A program made the position numbers and the translations under genes. Below the pieces are notes generated by a model. It had not been told where the DNA came from. It ran no database searches and saw only the letters and a program-made list of their open reading frames with translations. DNA of 58,882 bases from Gordonia effusa NBRC 100432 (GTDB taxonomy: Bacteria > Actinomycetota > Actinomycetes > Mycobacteriales > Mycobacteriaceae), in NCBI RefSeq assembly GCF_000241305.1, contig NZ_BAEH01000009.1:1-58882 (forward strand). Direction: 5' to 3'. This document shows, one piece after another, positions 1 through 8,441 of the stretch (its first letter is position 1; each line of letters opens with the position of its first letter).

Positions 1-1
1 G

Positions 2-1483
2 TCCGATGAGTCGGCCGAGCGACGACTGTCAGCACTCGGGTATGGGCAACCGCAACGGGCGCTGAGTCATATCCGCGCGCTCGCAAGTGCGCCGGGACGG
101 CGGGGGCAGATCCAGTTACTGATCCTGCCGTCGCTGCTGGAATGGATCGGACGAACCCCCGACCCCGACGCTGGACTCCTCAACTACCGCAGGCTGTGTG
201 ACGAGCTGGTCGGCGCCGAATGGTTCCTGCGTCTGCTGCGTGACGACGGGGTAGTGGCCGAGCGGCTGATGAAAGTCCTTGGTACGTCTGCCTATATCGC
301 GGAATTGCTGATGCGGTCGCCCGAGGCGATCCAGTTGTATTCGGACGGGTCGGATGGACCGAAACTCGTTTCCGTCGACATCAACGACGTGGCCAGCGGT
401 CTTGTCGCATCGACGGTTCGCAGGCAGGATCTCAAACAGGCTGTGGCCGTTGCGCGTTCGCACCGTCGGGCGGAGCTGGCGCGGATCGCATCGGCGGATG
501 TACTTGGCATGATGGATGTGCCGCAGGTGTGCGCGGCATTGTCGAGTGTGTGGGCCGCGGTCCTCAATGCCGCACTGACCGTTGTCATTTCCGAATCCGA
601 ACGGGAACGCGGTACTGCGGCACCCGCCCGCATCGCGGTTATCGGGATGGGGCGACTCGGCGGCGGTGAACTCGGATACGGCTCCGACGCCGACGTGCTC
701 TTCGTCTGTGATCCAGTCGAGGGTGCCGACGAGGCCGACGCCGTCAAATGGTCTCAGGTCATCGCCGAACGCGTACGGACCATGCTCGGCTCGCCCAGTA
801 CTGACCCGCCGCTCGAGGTTGACACCGGCCTTCGCCCGGAAGGCCGCAACGGTCCAGTCGTGCGCACCCTCGCGGCCTACGCGGCCTACTACGACCAGTG
901 GGCACAACCGTGGGAGATTCAAGCGCTCCTGCGTGCCCATCAAGTCGCCGGTGACAACGACCTGGGCATCGAATTTCTTCTGATGGCCGACCGCATTCGA
1001 TATCCGAAGGGTGGCGTATCGAATGACGCGGTGAAGGAGATTCGTCGGATTAAGGCCCGCGTCGACGCTGAACGACTTCCGCGAGGCGCGGACCCCGCGT
1101 TGCACACCAAACTTGGGCGCGGTGGGCTTGCCGACGTCGAATGGACCGTCCAGCTCGTGCAATTGCGCTACGCGCACGAGTATCAGTCATTGCACAATAC
1201 GTCGACGCTGCAGTCACTCGATGCCATCGCGGCCGAGGGGTTGTTGGCCGTCGACGATGTAGCCCTCCTCAAGGAAGCGTGGCTGACCGCGACTCAGGCC
1301 CGCAACGCGTTGGTTCTGGTGCGCGGCAAGCCGATTGACGAATTACCCGGACCGGGTGGCGCGCTGCGTCCGGTCGCGTATGCTGCGGGTTGGCCAGACG
1401 ATGAGGCCGCGGAGTTCTTGGAGAATTATCTACGTGTCACCCGACGCGCCAAGGCCGTCGTCACCAAAGTATTCGGAGCGTAA
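2..1483 (+). CDS. glnE: Bifunctional glutamine synthetase adenylyltransferase/deadenylase, 3' part (5' end outside window)
   Basis: GlnE adds AMP to, and removes it from, the adenylylation tyrosine of type I glutamine synthetase according to nitrogen status. The reading frame is open from base 2 with no start, so about 493 C-terminal residues are present of a protein of roughly 1,000. They cover the end of the N-terminal half and the whole C-terminal nucleotidyltransferase domain. The nucleotidyltransferase signature [20 protein letters not shown] lies near bases 645-705, with the metal-binding Asp pair in GSDAD. The C-terminal helical part contains [12 protein letters not shown]. Its substrate gene glnA is in this window at 11.9-13.4 kb. 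In M. tuberculosis the two genes are adjacent, so about 10 kb separates them here. It ends 31 bp before the next gene on the same strand. Confidence 0.96.
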   Translation, partial: SDESAERRLSALGYGQPQRALSHIRALASAPGRRGQIQLLILPSLLEWIGRTPDPDAGLLNYRRLCDELVGAEWFLRLLRDDGVVAERLMKVLGTSAYIAELLMRSPEAIQLYSDGSDGPKLVSVDINDVASGLVASTVRRQDLKQAVAVARSHRRAELARIASADVLGMMDVPQVCAALSSVWAAVLNAALTVVISESERERGTAAPARIAVIGMGRLGGGELGYGSDADVLFVCDPVEGADEADAVKWSQVIAERVRTMLGSPSTDPPLEVDTGLRPEGRNGPVVRTLAAYAAYYDQWAQPWEIQALLRAHQVAGDNDLGIEFLLMADRIRYPKGGVSNDAVKEIRRIKARVDAERLPRGADPALHTKLGRGGLADVEWTVQLVQLRYAHEYQSLHNTSTLQSLDAIAAEGLLAVDDVALLKEAWLTATQARNALVLVRGKPIDELPGPGGALRPVAYAAGWPDDEAAEFLENYLRVTRRAKAVVTKVFGA

Positions 1484-1514
1484 TTCCAGGCGCGTGGTGC
1501 GAGGAACGACACAT

Positions 1515-2462
1515 ATGCCTAAAGTGCTGCGTCTTGCGGCGATTCTCTGCGGGTGGGCGCTGGTTGCGGCGATGCTCGTTGCGATCTGGCTCCACTATTA
1601 CCCGTCGCGTGGTGATCTGACGTTGTACCTGACCAGCTCGGTGCCGTTCATGGTGCTGCTGGGCGTGGTGGCGGTCGTCCTCTTCTGCTCGACGCGGGCT
1701 TGGCTCGCGCTTATCCCGACGGTCGCGGTGATCGGCGGACTGCTGTGGACGCAGCTTCCTCTGTGGCGAGCGCAGACCGCACCCACCGCGCACGAATTCA
1801 CGGTAGCGTCGGCAAATCTACTGTTCGGGCAGGCGGATGTCGGCGACGTGCTGGAACAGGTGCGATCGCGTGACGTTGATCTGTTGAGCGTGCAGGAGAT
1901 GACCCCGGAGTCGTTGCAGAGATTGCGGAGCGGTGGCATCGAAAAGGAGTTGCCGCATAGTTATGTGATGGCCGGGCCGGTTGCGGCAGGAACGGGCATT
2001 TTCAGTCGTCACCCGTTGAGTGAGATGCGCAAGGTCGATACCATGATTCTAGGCAATTTGATTGCGCGCGTTGAACTTCCAGGCGTCGGTCCGACATGGT
2101 TCGCGGCCGTGCACCCGGTTGCGCCGTTGCATGGCGTGACACCGACATGGAATTTCGAACTCGACGAATTGGCCAATGTTTTGCACGCACTGCCCGGTCC
2201 GCGGGCAATCGCCGCGGGCGACTTCAACGCGACGTGGGATCACGTCGCATTCCGCGACATCGTGTCCCAGGGCTACGCGGACGCGACTGAACAGGCCGGC
2301 GCCGGACTGGTACTGACCTATCCGACCGACAGATGGCAGAATCGGCCGTTCATCGCGATCGACCACGTCATTTCGCGCGGGTTCGTCGCGGATGACATTG
2401 TGAGTTTCGACATCAACGGATCTGATCACCGCGGGGTGGTCGCTAGGCTGGGAACATCATGA
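1515..2462 (+). CDS. Membrane-anchored endonuclease/exonuclease/phosphatase (EEP) family protein
   Basis: This 315-residue protein has about three hydrophobic N-terminal segments (residues ~7-27, 37-55, 60-78) followed by an extracytoplasmic EEP domain. EEP motifs are visible in order: SANLLF, the metal-binding Glu in LLSVQEMTPE, AAGDFNATWDH, AIDHV and the terminal GSDHRGVVA. The fold covers metal-dependent phosphodiesterases acting on nucleic acids, phospholipids or sugar phosphates, and the substrate cannot be told from sequence. I chose ATG 1515, just after the glnE stop. The longer frame overlaps glnE and adds non-membrane residues. Its TGA overlaps the ATG of the heme oxygenase gene (ATGA), so the two are probably translationally coupled. 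Confidence 0.85.
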   Translation: MPKVLRLAAILCGWALVAAMLVAIWLHYYPSRGDLTLYLTSSVPFMVLLGVVAVVLFCSTRAWLALIPTVAVIGGLLWTQLPLWRAQTAPTAHEFTVASANLLFGQADVGDVLEQVRSRDVDLLSVQEMTPESLQRLRSGGIEKELPHSYVMAGPVAAGTGIFSRHPLSEMRKVDTMILGNLIARVELPGVGPTWFAAVHPVAPLHGVTPTWNFELDELANVLHALPGPRAIAAGDFNATWDHVAFRDIVSQGYADATEQAGAGLVLTYPTDRWQNRPFIAIDHVISRGFVADDIVSFDINGSDHRGVVARLGTS

Positions 2463-3079
2463 CTACAGCAACCGCGGTTTCTGACCGACTGAGGCAGGCT
2501 ACGTCGGAAGCTCACGAGAATGCAGAGCGGTCGGCGTTTGTCGAGGCGTTGATGACGGGCGAACTCGACGTCGACGCCTACGGGCGACTGGCGGCGCAGT
2601 TGTACTACGTGTACCAAGCGCTGGAACAGGCCGGCGACTGCCTGCGCGACGATCCGATCGCGGGCGTTGTCCACGACGAGAAGCTTCGTCGATTGCCTTC
2701 TCTCGCATCGGATTTGGTGGCACTCGGCGTCGACCACGCCGCGGTCGAGCCACTGCCCGCGACGGTTGCGTATGGCGACGCGATCACTGCCAGCGTCGAG
2801 GTTCCGGTGCACTACGTCGCACATCACTACACGCGGTATCTGGGTGATCTTTCCGGTGGCCAGGTCGTCGCGCACCGCCTGCGGGAGCACTATGCCGTCG
2901 GCGATGACGCACTGTCGTTCTACCGGTTCGCCGGCATCGACAAGCTCAAGCGGTACAAGGATGCCTACCGTGATCGGCTCGACGGTTTGTCATTGGACGA
3001 AGCGGATATGGAGCGTCTGACCACCGAGGCAGTGCGGGCATTCGAGTTCAATTCGGCGTTGTTCGCCGAGTTGCGATAG
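2459..3079 (+). CDS. hmuO: Heme oxygenase (biliverdin-producing)
   Basis: Predicted to cleave heme with O2 and reductant to biliverdin, CO and Fe2+, giving iron from heme in the cytoplasm. At 206 residues it matches the bacterial HmuO/HO-1 family. The proximal heme ligand is probably His19 in ATSEAHENAE, and the distal-helix signature HHYTRYLGDLSGGQ lies around residues 121-134. The ATG overlaps the stop of the upstream EEP gene, so there is no room for its own promoter or a classical iron box. Expression probably follows the upstream gene. No heme-uptake genes are adjacent. The family assignment is firm; the gene symbol is by similarity to corynebacterial HmuO. Confidence 0.93.
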   Translation: MTTATAVSDRLRQATSEAHENAERSAFVEALMTGELDVDAYGRLAAQLYYVYQALEQAGDCLRDDPIAGVVHDEKLRRLPSLASDLVALGVDHAAVEPLPATVAYGDAITASVEVPVHYVAHHYTRYLGDLSGGQVVAHRLREHYAVGDDALSFYRFAGIDKLKRYKDAYRDRLDGLSLDEADMERLTTEAVRAFEFNSALFAELR

Positions 3080-3098
3080 TTCATCTCGATCTGGCCGA

Positions 3099-3298
3099 GA
3101 CCCTGCTGGTCGAGTGCCAGGTGATCACCGATGGCCGAGGTGGCTTTCACGTGCTGGTCGAGTGCCCGGCGAGGCGTTAGCCGAGTCGGGTGTATCGAGA
3201 CCCTGCTGACCCGATCGCATTGTTAGGCAACGGCATTCGTCTTGCGTGGTCTCGATACGGGCGCGTCTCGCTGCGCTCGGCGGGCCCACTCGACCAGC
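3099..3298. repeat. Palindromic intergenic repeat cluster (GTCTCGATAC / CTCGACCAGC family)
   Basis: The 237-bp gap between heme oxygenase and TetR contains no convincing gene. It has CTGGTCGAGTGCC twice in direct orientation (3108-3120 and 3153-3165) and an inverted partner CACTCGACCAG at 3287-3297. A perfect 11-bp inverted pair is formed by GTATCGAGACC (3192-3202) and GGTCTCGATAC (3248-3258). The stretch GTCTCGCTGCGCTCGGCGGG follows inside the right-hand copy. The arrangement suggests two or more degenerate copies of a short dispersed palindromic element. Similar elements are abundant between genes in Gordonia and related actinomycetes. Confidence 0.65.
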
Positions 3299-3316
3299 CG
3301 AGGGCTGATGGTGTAG

Positions 3317-4057
3317 CTACCCCGCCTGCTCGATCCGAACGCCGATTCCGTCGAAGATCACCTCGAGCCCGAAGGCCAACTCCTCGCTGTAGAAATCGTC
3401 GGTATCGTCGTGAAGCACCTGACTCCGCACCGCCGAACACAGGCGAGGGAAGCGTTCTTCATCGATGACTTGCCCCAGCACGACGCCGTATTGGTCAGCG
3501 CCGGAAGCTGATTCGGTGTCGAGTGCACCCAGTTCACTCGACATGCGCACGTGGTTGCGAACGAATCCGTCGACCAGAAGTAGCGACGACAATTTCGCCT
3601 GGCTCGTTAGCGCGGTCTTGTCGAATGCGGTAATGCCGGCTTCGGTCCAGGACAACGTGTTTGGGCCAGCAGGAGGGCGGCGCATGGGAATCGCGGTGAG
3701 CCACGGTCGTTTTCGGAGTTGTGCCGCGATCGCATGTGCCCATGCGGCAAGCCGTTCGCGCCAGCTCCCATGCGCGGTAAGGTCAGCGGCGGGCCGTCCG
3801 TACGCCACGTCGAGCATGATCTCGTAGATATCCTCCTTGGCTTCGACGTAGCGGTAGAGCGACATTGTCGTCACCTCCAACCGCTGCGCGATCGCCTTCA
3901 TCGATACCGCGTCGAATCCCTCGGCATCGGCGACCGCCACTGCCGCTTCTCCGATGTCGGTGATGGTCAGTTTGGGTTTGGGGCCGCGTCGCGCACCGTC
4001 GTCGAGACCCCACATCAGTTGCAGGTAGCGCGGCAGATTGCTGGGTTGGCCGGTCAT
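3317..4057 (-). CDS. TetR-family transcriptional regulator (TetR_C-type ligand domain)
   Basis: A 246-residue repressor-like protein. The N-terminal helix-turn-helix lies at about residues 45-80 and includes SMKAIAQRLEVTTMSLYRYV, typical of TetR proteins. The C-terminal two thirds resemble the tetracycline-repressor type ligand domain (hydrophobic helices, ITAFDKTALTSQAKL). It is divergent from an MFS exporter gene with about 100 bp between starts. That arrangement usually means the regulator represses the exporter and itself until the exported or metabolised compound binds. Palindromes in the shared upstream region (4077-4099 and 4111-4129) are operator candidates. The ligand is unknown. Confidence 0.88.
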   Translation of the reverse strand: MTGQPSNLPRYLQLMWGLDDGARRGPKPKLTITDIGEAAVAVADAEGFDAVSMKAIAQRLEVTTMSLYRYVEAKEDIYEIMLDVAYGRPAADLTAHGSWRERLAAWAHAIAAQLRKRPWLTAIPMRRPPAGPNTLSWTEAGITAFDKTALTSQAKLSSLLLVDGFVRNHVRMSSELGALDTESASGADQYGVVLGQVIDEERFPRLCSAVRSQVLHDDTDDFYSEELAFGLEVIFDGIGVRIEQAG

Positions 4058-4076
4058 CTCGTCATGCTATCTCAAT

Positions 4077-4129
4077 TACTGCTTGTGTCGTACACAGTAC
4101 CCGAGTAGCATCTGTGTTTGACATAAACA
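4077..4129. promoter_or_regulatory. Divergent operator/promoter region of TetR and MFS genes
   Basis: Between the divergent starts there are two imperfect palindromes. One is TACTG-N13-CAGTA at 4077-4099, with the inner parts GTGT and ACAC also symmetric. The other is CTGT-N11-ACAG at about 4111-4129. The second contains a -35-like TTGACA facing the MFS gene. These are the best candidates for binding by the TetR protein encoded next to them. Binding is inferred, not shown. Confidence 0.45.
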
Positions 4130-4158
4130 GTATGCGAGATAAACAGAATGGAAACCCG

Positions 4159-5730
4159 ATGACACAGGCACGTTCCCCCTGGATTGCGATGGTGGCTTTA
4201 TGTCTGCCGATGCTGATCGTCTCGATGGATGTCTCGGTCTTGTTCTTCGCGGCGCCGTTCATAGCCGACGACCTGCAGGCGACACCCGAGCAGCAGCTGT
4301 GGATCTTCGACGTCTACGGCTTTGTGCTCGCGGGCCTGCTGTTGACAATGGGGTCGCTGGCGGACCGCATTGGGCATCGTCGACTCCTGATGATCGGGGC
4401 GGTGGCGTTCAGTGCCGCATCGCTATGTGCGGCATTCGCCGTCTCCGCGGAGATGCTGATTGCGGCGCGGGCGTTGTTGGCCGTTGGCGGCGCCACGCTT
4501 ATGCCCTCGACCCTCGCATTGATCAAGTTCGTCTTCGACGACCCCGCCGCCCGCGCGAAGGCTGTTGCGATCTGGAGTGCGGTTCTCACCGGCGGTGTTG
4601 CCCTCGGGCCAATAATCAGCGGTCTGCTGCTCGAACATTTCTGGTGGGGATCAGTGTTCTTGATCAATGTGCCGGTTATGGTCGCGCTCCTGGTTGTAGC
4701 GCCAATGCTGTTGCCGAACAACACTTCTGACTCGAATCGTCGAGTCGATGTGGTCAGTGCACTGCTCGCCCTCGGGGCGATCCTGCCGCTCATCGAAGGC
4801 ATCAAGAAGCTCGCGGCCGACGGCTGGTCGGTCTCGTGGATCGGGCTAATTGTTGCAGGAATTGTCGTCGGTGCCGTATTCGTCTGGCGGCAGCGGCATC
4901 TCGCGCAGCCGCTGGTCGATTTGACGATGTTTCGCGATCGCCGATTCTCCGCATCGATCTGGATCAATGTCATTGGTATGTTCGCGATCTTGGGCAACGC
5001 GATCATCATGACGCAGTATCTGCAGTCGGTGCTTGGGTATACGCCGCTGGTCGCCGCACTGTGGAGTCTGGTTCCGTCGATTTTTGTCGGTGCTGCCGCG
5101 CCTGCCGCGGCGACGGCTGCTGTTCGCTTCGGACGACCCAGCGTGATTGTTATGGGATTGCTTTGTGCCGCTGCGGGTTTCGTGGTGTTGGCGACGCTGA
5201 CGACCACGGACTCGCTGATATCGGTGCTGATCGGTGCGACGCTGCTCGCGGCTGGCACGGTCGCTCTAGCGTCGGTGATCGCGGACTACGTAGTTGGGGT
5301 TTCGCCAGCCGACCGGGCCGGCGCGACGTCGAGTCTGCTGGAGACGTCGAGCGAATTCGGTGGGGCGCTGGGTATCGCTGTCCTCGGCAGCGTAGTTAAC
5401 GTGGTATTCCGCCTGTCCTTCGATGACCCGACGTTTTCGGGAACACCTGCGGGACAGAGCCTTTCGGGCGCCATCGGAGCGGCGCACGAACTTCCCGCGG
5501 GCCAGGCGCAAGCATTGATCGCCGCCGCGCGTGAGGCATTCGTCTCGGGGCTGTCTGCGGCGGCGTGGGTGGGTGCCGGAGTGCTGGTGGTGACGGCAGT
5601 GATTGCCGCATGGGCGTTGCGGAGCTCGACCACGGGCGTCGGTGTGGCATCGACGCGGAATGTGGGGGTTGACAAATTCCCGGGCGAGAGTGACCCTAGT
5701 CACGTTGAACAGACTGAACGCTCGTTCTGA
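4159..5730 (+). CDS. MFS drug-resistance-type exporter (DHA2, 14 transmembrane helices)
   Basis: A 523-residue proton-coupled exporter of the EmrB/QacA type. Hydrophobic helices run from residue ~5 to ~500, and the C-terminal tail is short and polar. The MFS motif A-like loop GSLADRIGHRRLL follows TM2, and the TM5 antiporter-type motif (AVLTGGVALGPIISG) is present. ATG 4159 was chosen because the protein then starts directly with the first membrane segment (MTQARSPWIAMVAL). An upstream in-frame ATG at 4114 would add a polar leader that overlaps the promoter palindrome. The gene heads a probable operon with the cyclase-family and acyl-CoA ligase genes, so the substrate may be the compound handled by those enzymes. 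Confidence 0.9.
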   Translation: MTQARSPWIAMVALCLPMLIVSMDVSVLFFAAPFIADDLQATPEQQLWIFDVYGFVLAGLLLTMGSLADRIGHRRLLMIGAVAFSAASLCAAFAVSAEMLIAARALLAVGGATLMPSTLALIKFVFDDPAARAKAVAIWSAVLTGGVALGPIISGLLLEHFWWGSVFLINVPVMVALLVVAPMLLPNNTSDSNRRVDVVSALLALGAILPLIEGIKKLAADGWSVSWIGLIVAGIVVGAVFVWRQRHLAQPLVDLTMFRDRRFSASIWINVIGMFAILGNAIIMTQYLQSVLGYTPLVAALWSLVPSIFVGAAAPAAATAAVRFGRPSVIVMGLLCAAAGFVVLATLTTTDSLISVLIGATLLAAGTVALASVIADYVVGVSPADRAGATSSLLETSSEFGGALGIAVLGSVVNVVFRLSFDDPTFSGTPAGQSLSGAIGAAHELPAGQAQALIAAAREAFVSGLSAAAWVGAGVLVVTAVIAAWALRSSTTGVGVASTRNVGVDKFPGESDPSHVEQTERSF

Positions 5731-5757
5731 GTGTTCAGAAATGAGAAAGGTTCCCCG

Positions 5758-6714
5758 ATGACTGACGCTCCTGCGTTAACCGAACTACTCGCCGATTCCC
5801 CGACCAACTGGGGTAAATGGGGGCCCGACGACGAAGTCGGCAGTCTCAACTATCTCACCGCTGAACAGGTTTTGGCTGGAGCCGCACAAATTAAGAAGGG
5901 CGAATTATTCACCCTGCAACGTCTCATCGGCGACCCCAACGGCGACCCGGTCTGGCCGGGTCGCAGCCCGGCAACCCGCGAGATGATTCTCGACGAGTCC
6001 CACTGGGATGAGGGAGGGGACGGTCCCGCGTTCCCCGGCGGCTTGCACTACGCCGACGACAAGCTCTACGCATTCCTTCAGGGCTCAACGCAATACGACG
6101 CTCTCGGCCACGTGTGGTACGGCGGCAAGATCTGGAATGGCTTCGATGCTCGGACCACGGTCGGTGGGTTGTCGAAGGCGAGCGTCGCGCCCATCGCCGA
6201 GCGGGGCGTCGCCGGCCGTGCCGTCCTGCTGGATATGGCCCGCTACCGTGGCAAGGACTACCTCGATCCCTACGAGACCTATACGCACGATGACCTCGTC
6301 GCGTGTGCTGAGCAACAGGGGACGCCTATTCAGAAGCGCGACATCCTGGTGATCCGTACCAACCATCTCCAACTCTTCTTCGAGAAGGGTGACGGCTTCT
6401 ACGAGGACTTCTGCGAGTCAGGCTTGGTCTACTCACCCGAACTCGTGCAATGGTTTCAGGAAATGGAGATACCGAATCTGGTCACCGACACCATCGCCAA
6501 CGAAGTCACCTTCGATCCGCATAACGGTGTCGCGCTGGTGTTGCACAACGCACTGATGCGCAACCTCGGTATCGCATTCACGGAAATCTGCGACTTGGAG
6601 AAATTGGCCGCCGACTGCGCTGCCGACAGCACCTACAACTTCTTCTACGTCGCGGCGCCCCTGAAGATCAACGAGGCGACCGGATCGCCGGTCAATCCGG
6701 TGGCCATCAAGTGA
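5758..6714 (+). CDS. Cyclase-family metal-dependent hydrolase (kynurenine formamidase-like fold)
   Basis: A 318-residue protein of the 'putative cyclase' family (PF04199 type), whose members hydrolyse formamides, cyclic amides or lactones with a metal bound by His/Asp/Gln. The family's core metal-site region appears here as QGSTQYDALGHVWYGG (around residues 110-125). The usual HxGTHxD is modified to a Gln/Asp/His version, as in the longer fungal/actinobacterial branch. Further conserved-looking blocks are WGPDDEVGSLNYLT near the N-terminus and DILVIRTNH. ATG 5758 has the ribosome-binding site AGAAAGG at 5743-5749. The stop overlaps the GTG of the following acyl-CoA ligase, so the two products probably act consecutively: ring or amide opening, then CoA activation. 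Confidence 0.82.
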   Translation: MTDAPALTELLADSPTNWGKWGPDDEVGSLNYLTAEQVLAGAAQIKKGELFTLQRLIGDPNGDPVWPGRSPATREMILDESHWDEGGDGPAFPGGLHYADDKLYAFLQGSTQYDALGHVWYGGKIWNGFDARTTVGGLSKASVAPIAERGVAGRAVLLDMARYRGKDYLDPYETYTHDDLVACAEQQGTPIQKRDILVIRTNHLQLFFEKGDGFYEDFCESGLVYSPELVQWFQEMEIPNLVTDTIANEVTFDPHNGVALVLHNALMRNLGIAFTEICDLEKLAADCAADSTYNFFYVAAPLKINEATGSPVNPVAIK

Positions 6715-8384
6715 GCGCATATGCCGACCGACCGTGGCTCGCGCGGTACGCGCAAGGTCGCCCGTCAGATCTCGTCGAAGAGTTCGGCAACGCTCTCGAA
6801 CTCTTCCGGGCGGCGGTTTCAGCCAGTGCGGAAGAACCGGCCATCAAGTATTTCGACGGCGTGCTCACCTACGGCGCACTCGACGATGCTTCCGACGCCC
6901 TGGCGAATCACCTTGTCGCTGAAGGATTCTCGCCGGGCGATCGGCTCGCGATCTATGTTCAGAACAACCCGTCATTCGTCATCGGGCTAATTGGCGCGTG
7001 GAAGGCTGGCGGCGCGGCGGTCCTGGTCAACCCGATGAACAAGGCACGCGAACTGAGCTATCTGCTCGATGACTCCGGGGCGGTCGCGCTGCTCACCCTT
7101 GACTCGCTCTACGACGAGGTAGCGCGGGACGTGCTGGCGTCGGGTTCCGCGGTGCGGACGGTATTCACCACCTCCGCACTCGACGGCCAGACGCGCGATG
7201 ACGCACGGTTGTTCAGCGACGTCGAACGCATCACGCCGATCGGTACTATCTCGCTCGCCGAAGTCATCGAAAACCATGACGGCACAAAGCCTTCGGTCGT
7301 CAAGCTGTCGCCCGACGATATCGCTGTGCTTACCTACACGTCGGGTACGACGGGGCAGCCGAAGGGAGCGATGAATACTCATCGCAACCTCACCTTCAAC
7401 GCGCAGGCCTACCGCGACTGGATCGGTCTGAACTCCGACGACGTGGTGCTCGGTGTAGCCCCGCTGTTCCACATAACCGGGCTTGTGGGTCATGTGATGA
7501 TCGCTCTGCTGTTGCACGCGCCTTTGGTGCTGGCGCACCGATTCCATCCCGAGGTCGTCGTGGAGGCGATCCGGGAACATCGGCCGACATTTACCGTGGG
7601 GGCGATCACCGCCTATATCGCGATGGCCGATTCCGGTGGCGCACAGGAGGATGACTTCAGTTCGCTCCGCGCGCTGTATTCCGGTGGCGCGCCGATCGCA
7701 CCGGCCGTCGCCGATCGGCTCGAAGGTATCTTCGGCGCCTATATCCACAACATCTACGGTCTCACCGAAACCAACTCGCCGTCACATGCGGTCCCTTTCG
7801 GGGTCAGGGCACCAGTCGATGCCGCATCAGGCGCGCTGTCGGTTGGGGTGCCGGTGTTCAATACCGTGGTTCGGGTTATCGACGATAACGGCGACGAAGT
7901 ACCGGTCGGTGACGTCGGCGAGTTCGCGACGTCGGGTCCGCAGGTGGTGTCGGGCTACTGGAATAAGCCGACAGCCACTGCGGAATCGATTCCCGGCGGC
8001 GAATTGCGTACGGGCGATGTGGGATTCATGGATTCCGACGGCTGGTTCTACCTGGTCGACCGCAAGAAGGACATGATTAACGCATCGGGTTATAAGGTGT
8101 GGCCACGTGAGGTTGAGGACGTACTTTACGGGCATCCGGCGATCGCCGAAGCAGCGGTGATCGGTGTCGCCGATGAGTATCGCGGGGAGACGGTGAAGGC
8201 ATTCGTGTCGCTCCAACCAGGAAAGTCAGCGACCGCCGACGATTTGGTCGAGTTCTGCAAGACGCGGATGGCGGCATACAAGTATCCGCGCGTGATCGAC
8301 ATCATCGAATCCCTTCCGAAGACGGCGACCGGCAAGATTCTGCGCCGGACGCTGCGCGATCAAGAGGCGTCGCAGCGTGTGTGA
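6711..8384 (+). CDS. AMP-forming acyl-CoA synthetase (first of two paralogues)
   Basis: A 557-residue adenylate-forming enzyme that would activate a carboxylic acid with ATP and CoA. The phosphate-binding motif YTSGTTGQPKG lies at ~205-215 and the motif YGLTETN mid-protein. The hinge region has GELRTGDVG and VDRKKDMI, followed by ASGYKVWPREVED and the catalytic Lys region PKTATGKILRR near the C-terminus. All core motifs are intact. The GTG start at 6711 overlaps the cyclase stop (GTGA), indicating translational coupling. A closely similar enzyme is encoded at 9453-11051 beyond the intervening regulator. The acid is unknown; the family includes medium/long-chain fatty acid and aromatic acid ligases. 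Confidence 0.92.
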   Translation: MSAYADRPWLARYAQGRPSDLVEEFGNALELFRAAVSASAEEPAIKYFDGVLTYGALDDASDALANHLVAEGFSPGDRLAIYVQNNPSFVIGLIGAWKAGGAAVLVNPMNKARELSYLLDDSGAVALLTLDSLYDEVARDVLASGSAVRTVFTTSALDGQTRDDARLFSDVERITPIGTISLAEVIENHDGTKPSVVKLSPDDIAVLTYTSGTTGQPKGAMNTHRNLTFNAQAYRDWIGLNSDDVVLGVAPLFHITGLVGHVMIALLLHAPLVLAHRFHPEVVVEAIREHRPTFTVGAITAYIAMADSGGAQEDDFSSLRALYSGGAPIAPAVADRLEGIFGAYIHNIYGLTETNSPSHAVPFGVRAPVDAASGALSVGVPVFNTVVRVIDDNGDEVPVGDVGEFATSGPQVVSGYWNKPTATAESIPGGELRTGDVGFMDSDGWFYLVDRKKDMINASGYKVWPREVEDVLYGHPAIAEAAVIGVADEYRGETVKAFVSLQPGKSATADDLVEFCKTRMAAYKYPRVIDIIESLPKTATGKILRRTLRDQEASQRV

Positions 8385-8441
8385 CGCGGAGTTCTTCGCC
8401 CAGTTCGCAGCGGGCCGCGACGGCACGCGATGGTGGAGACG

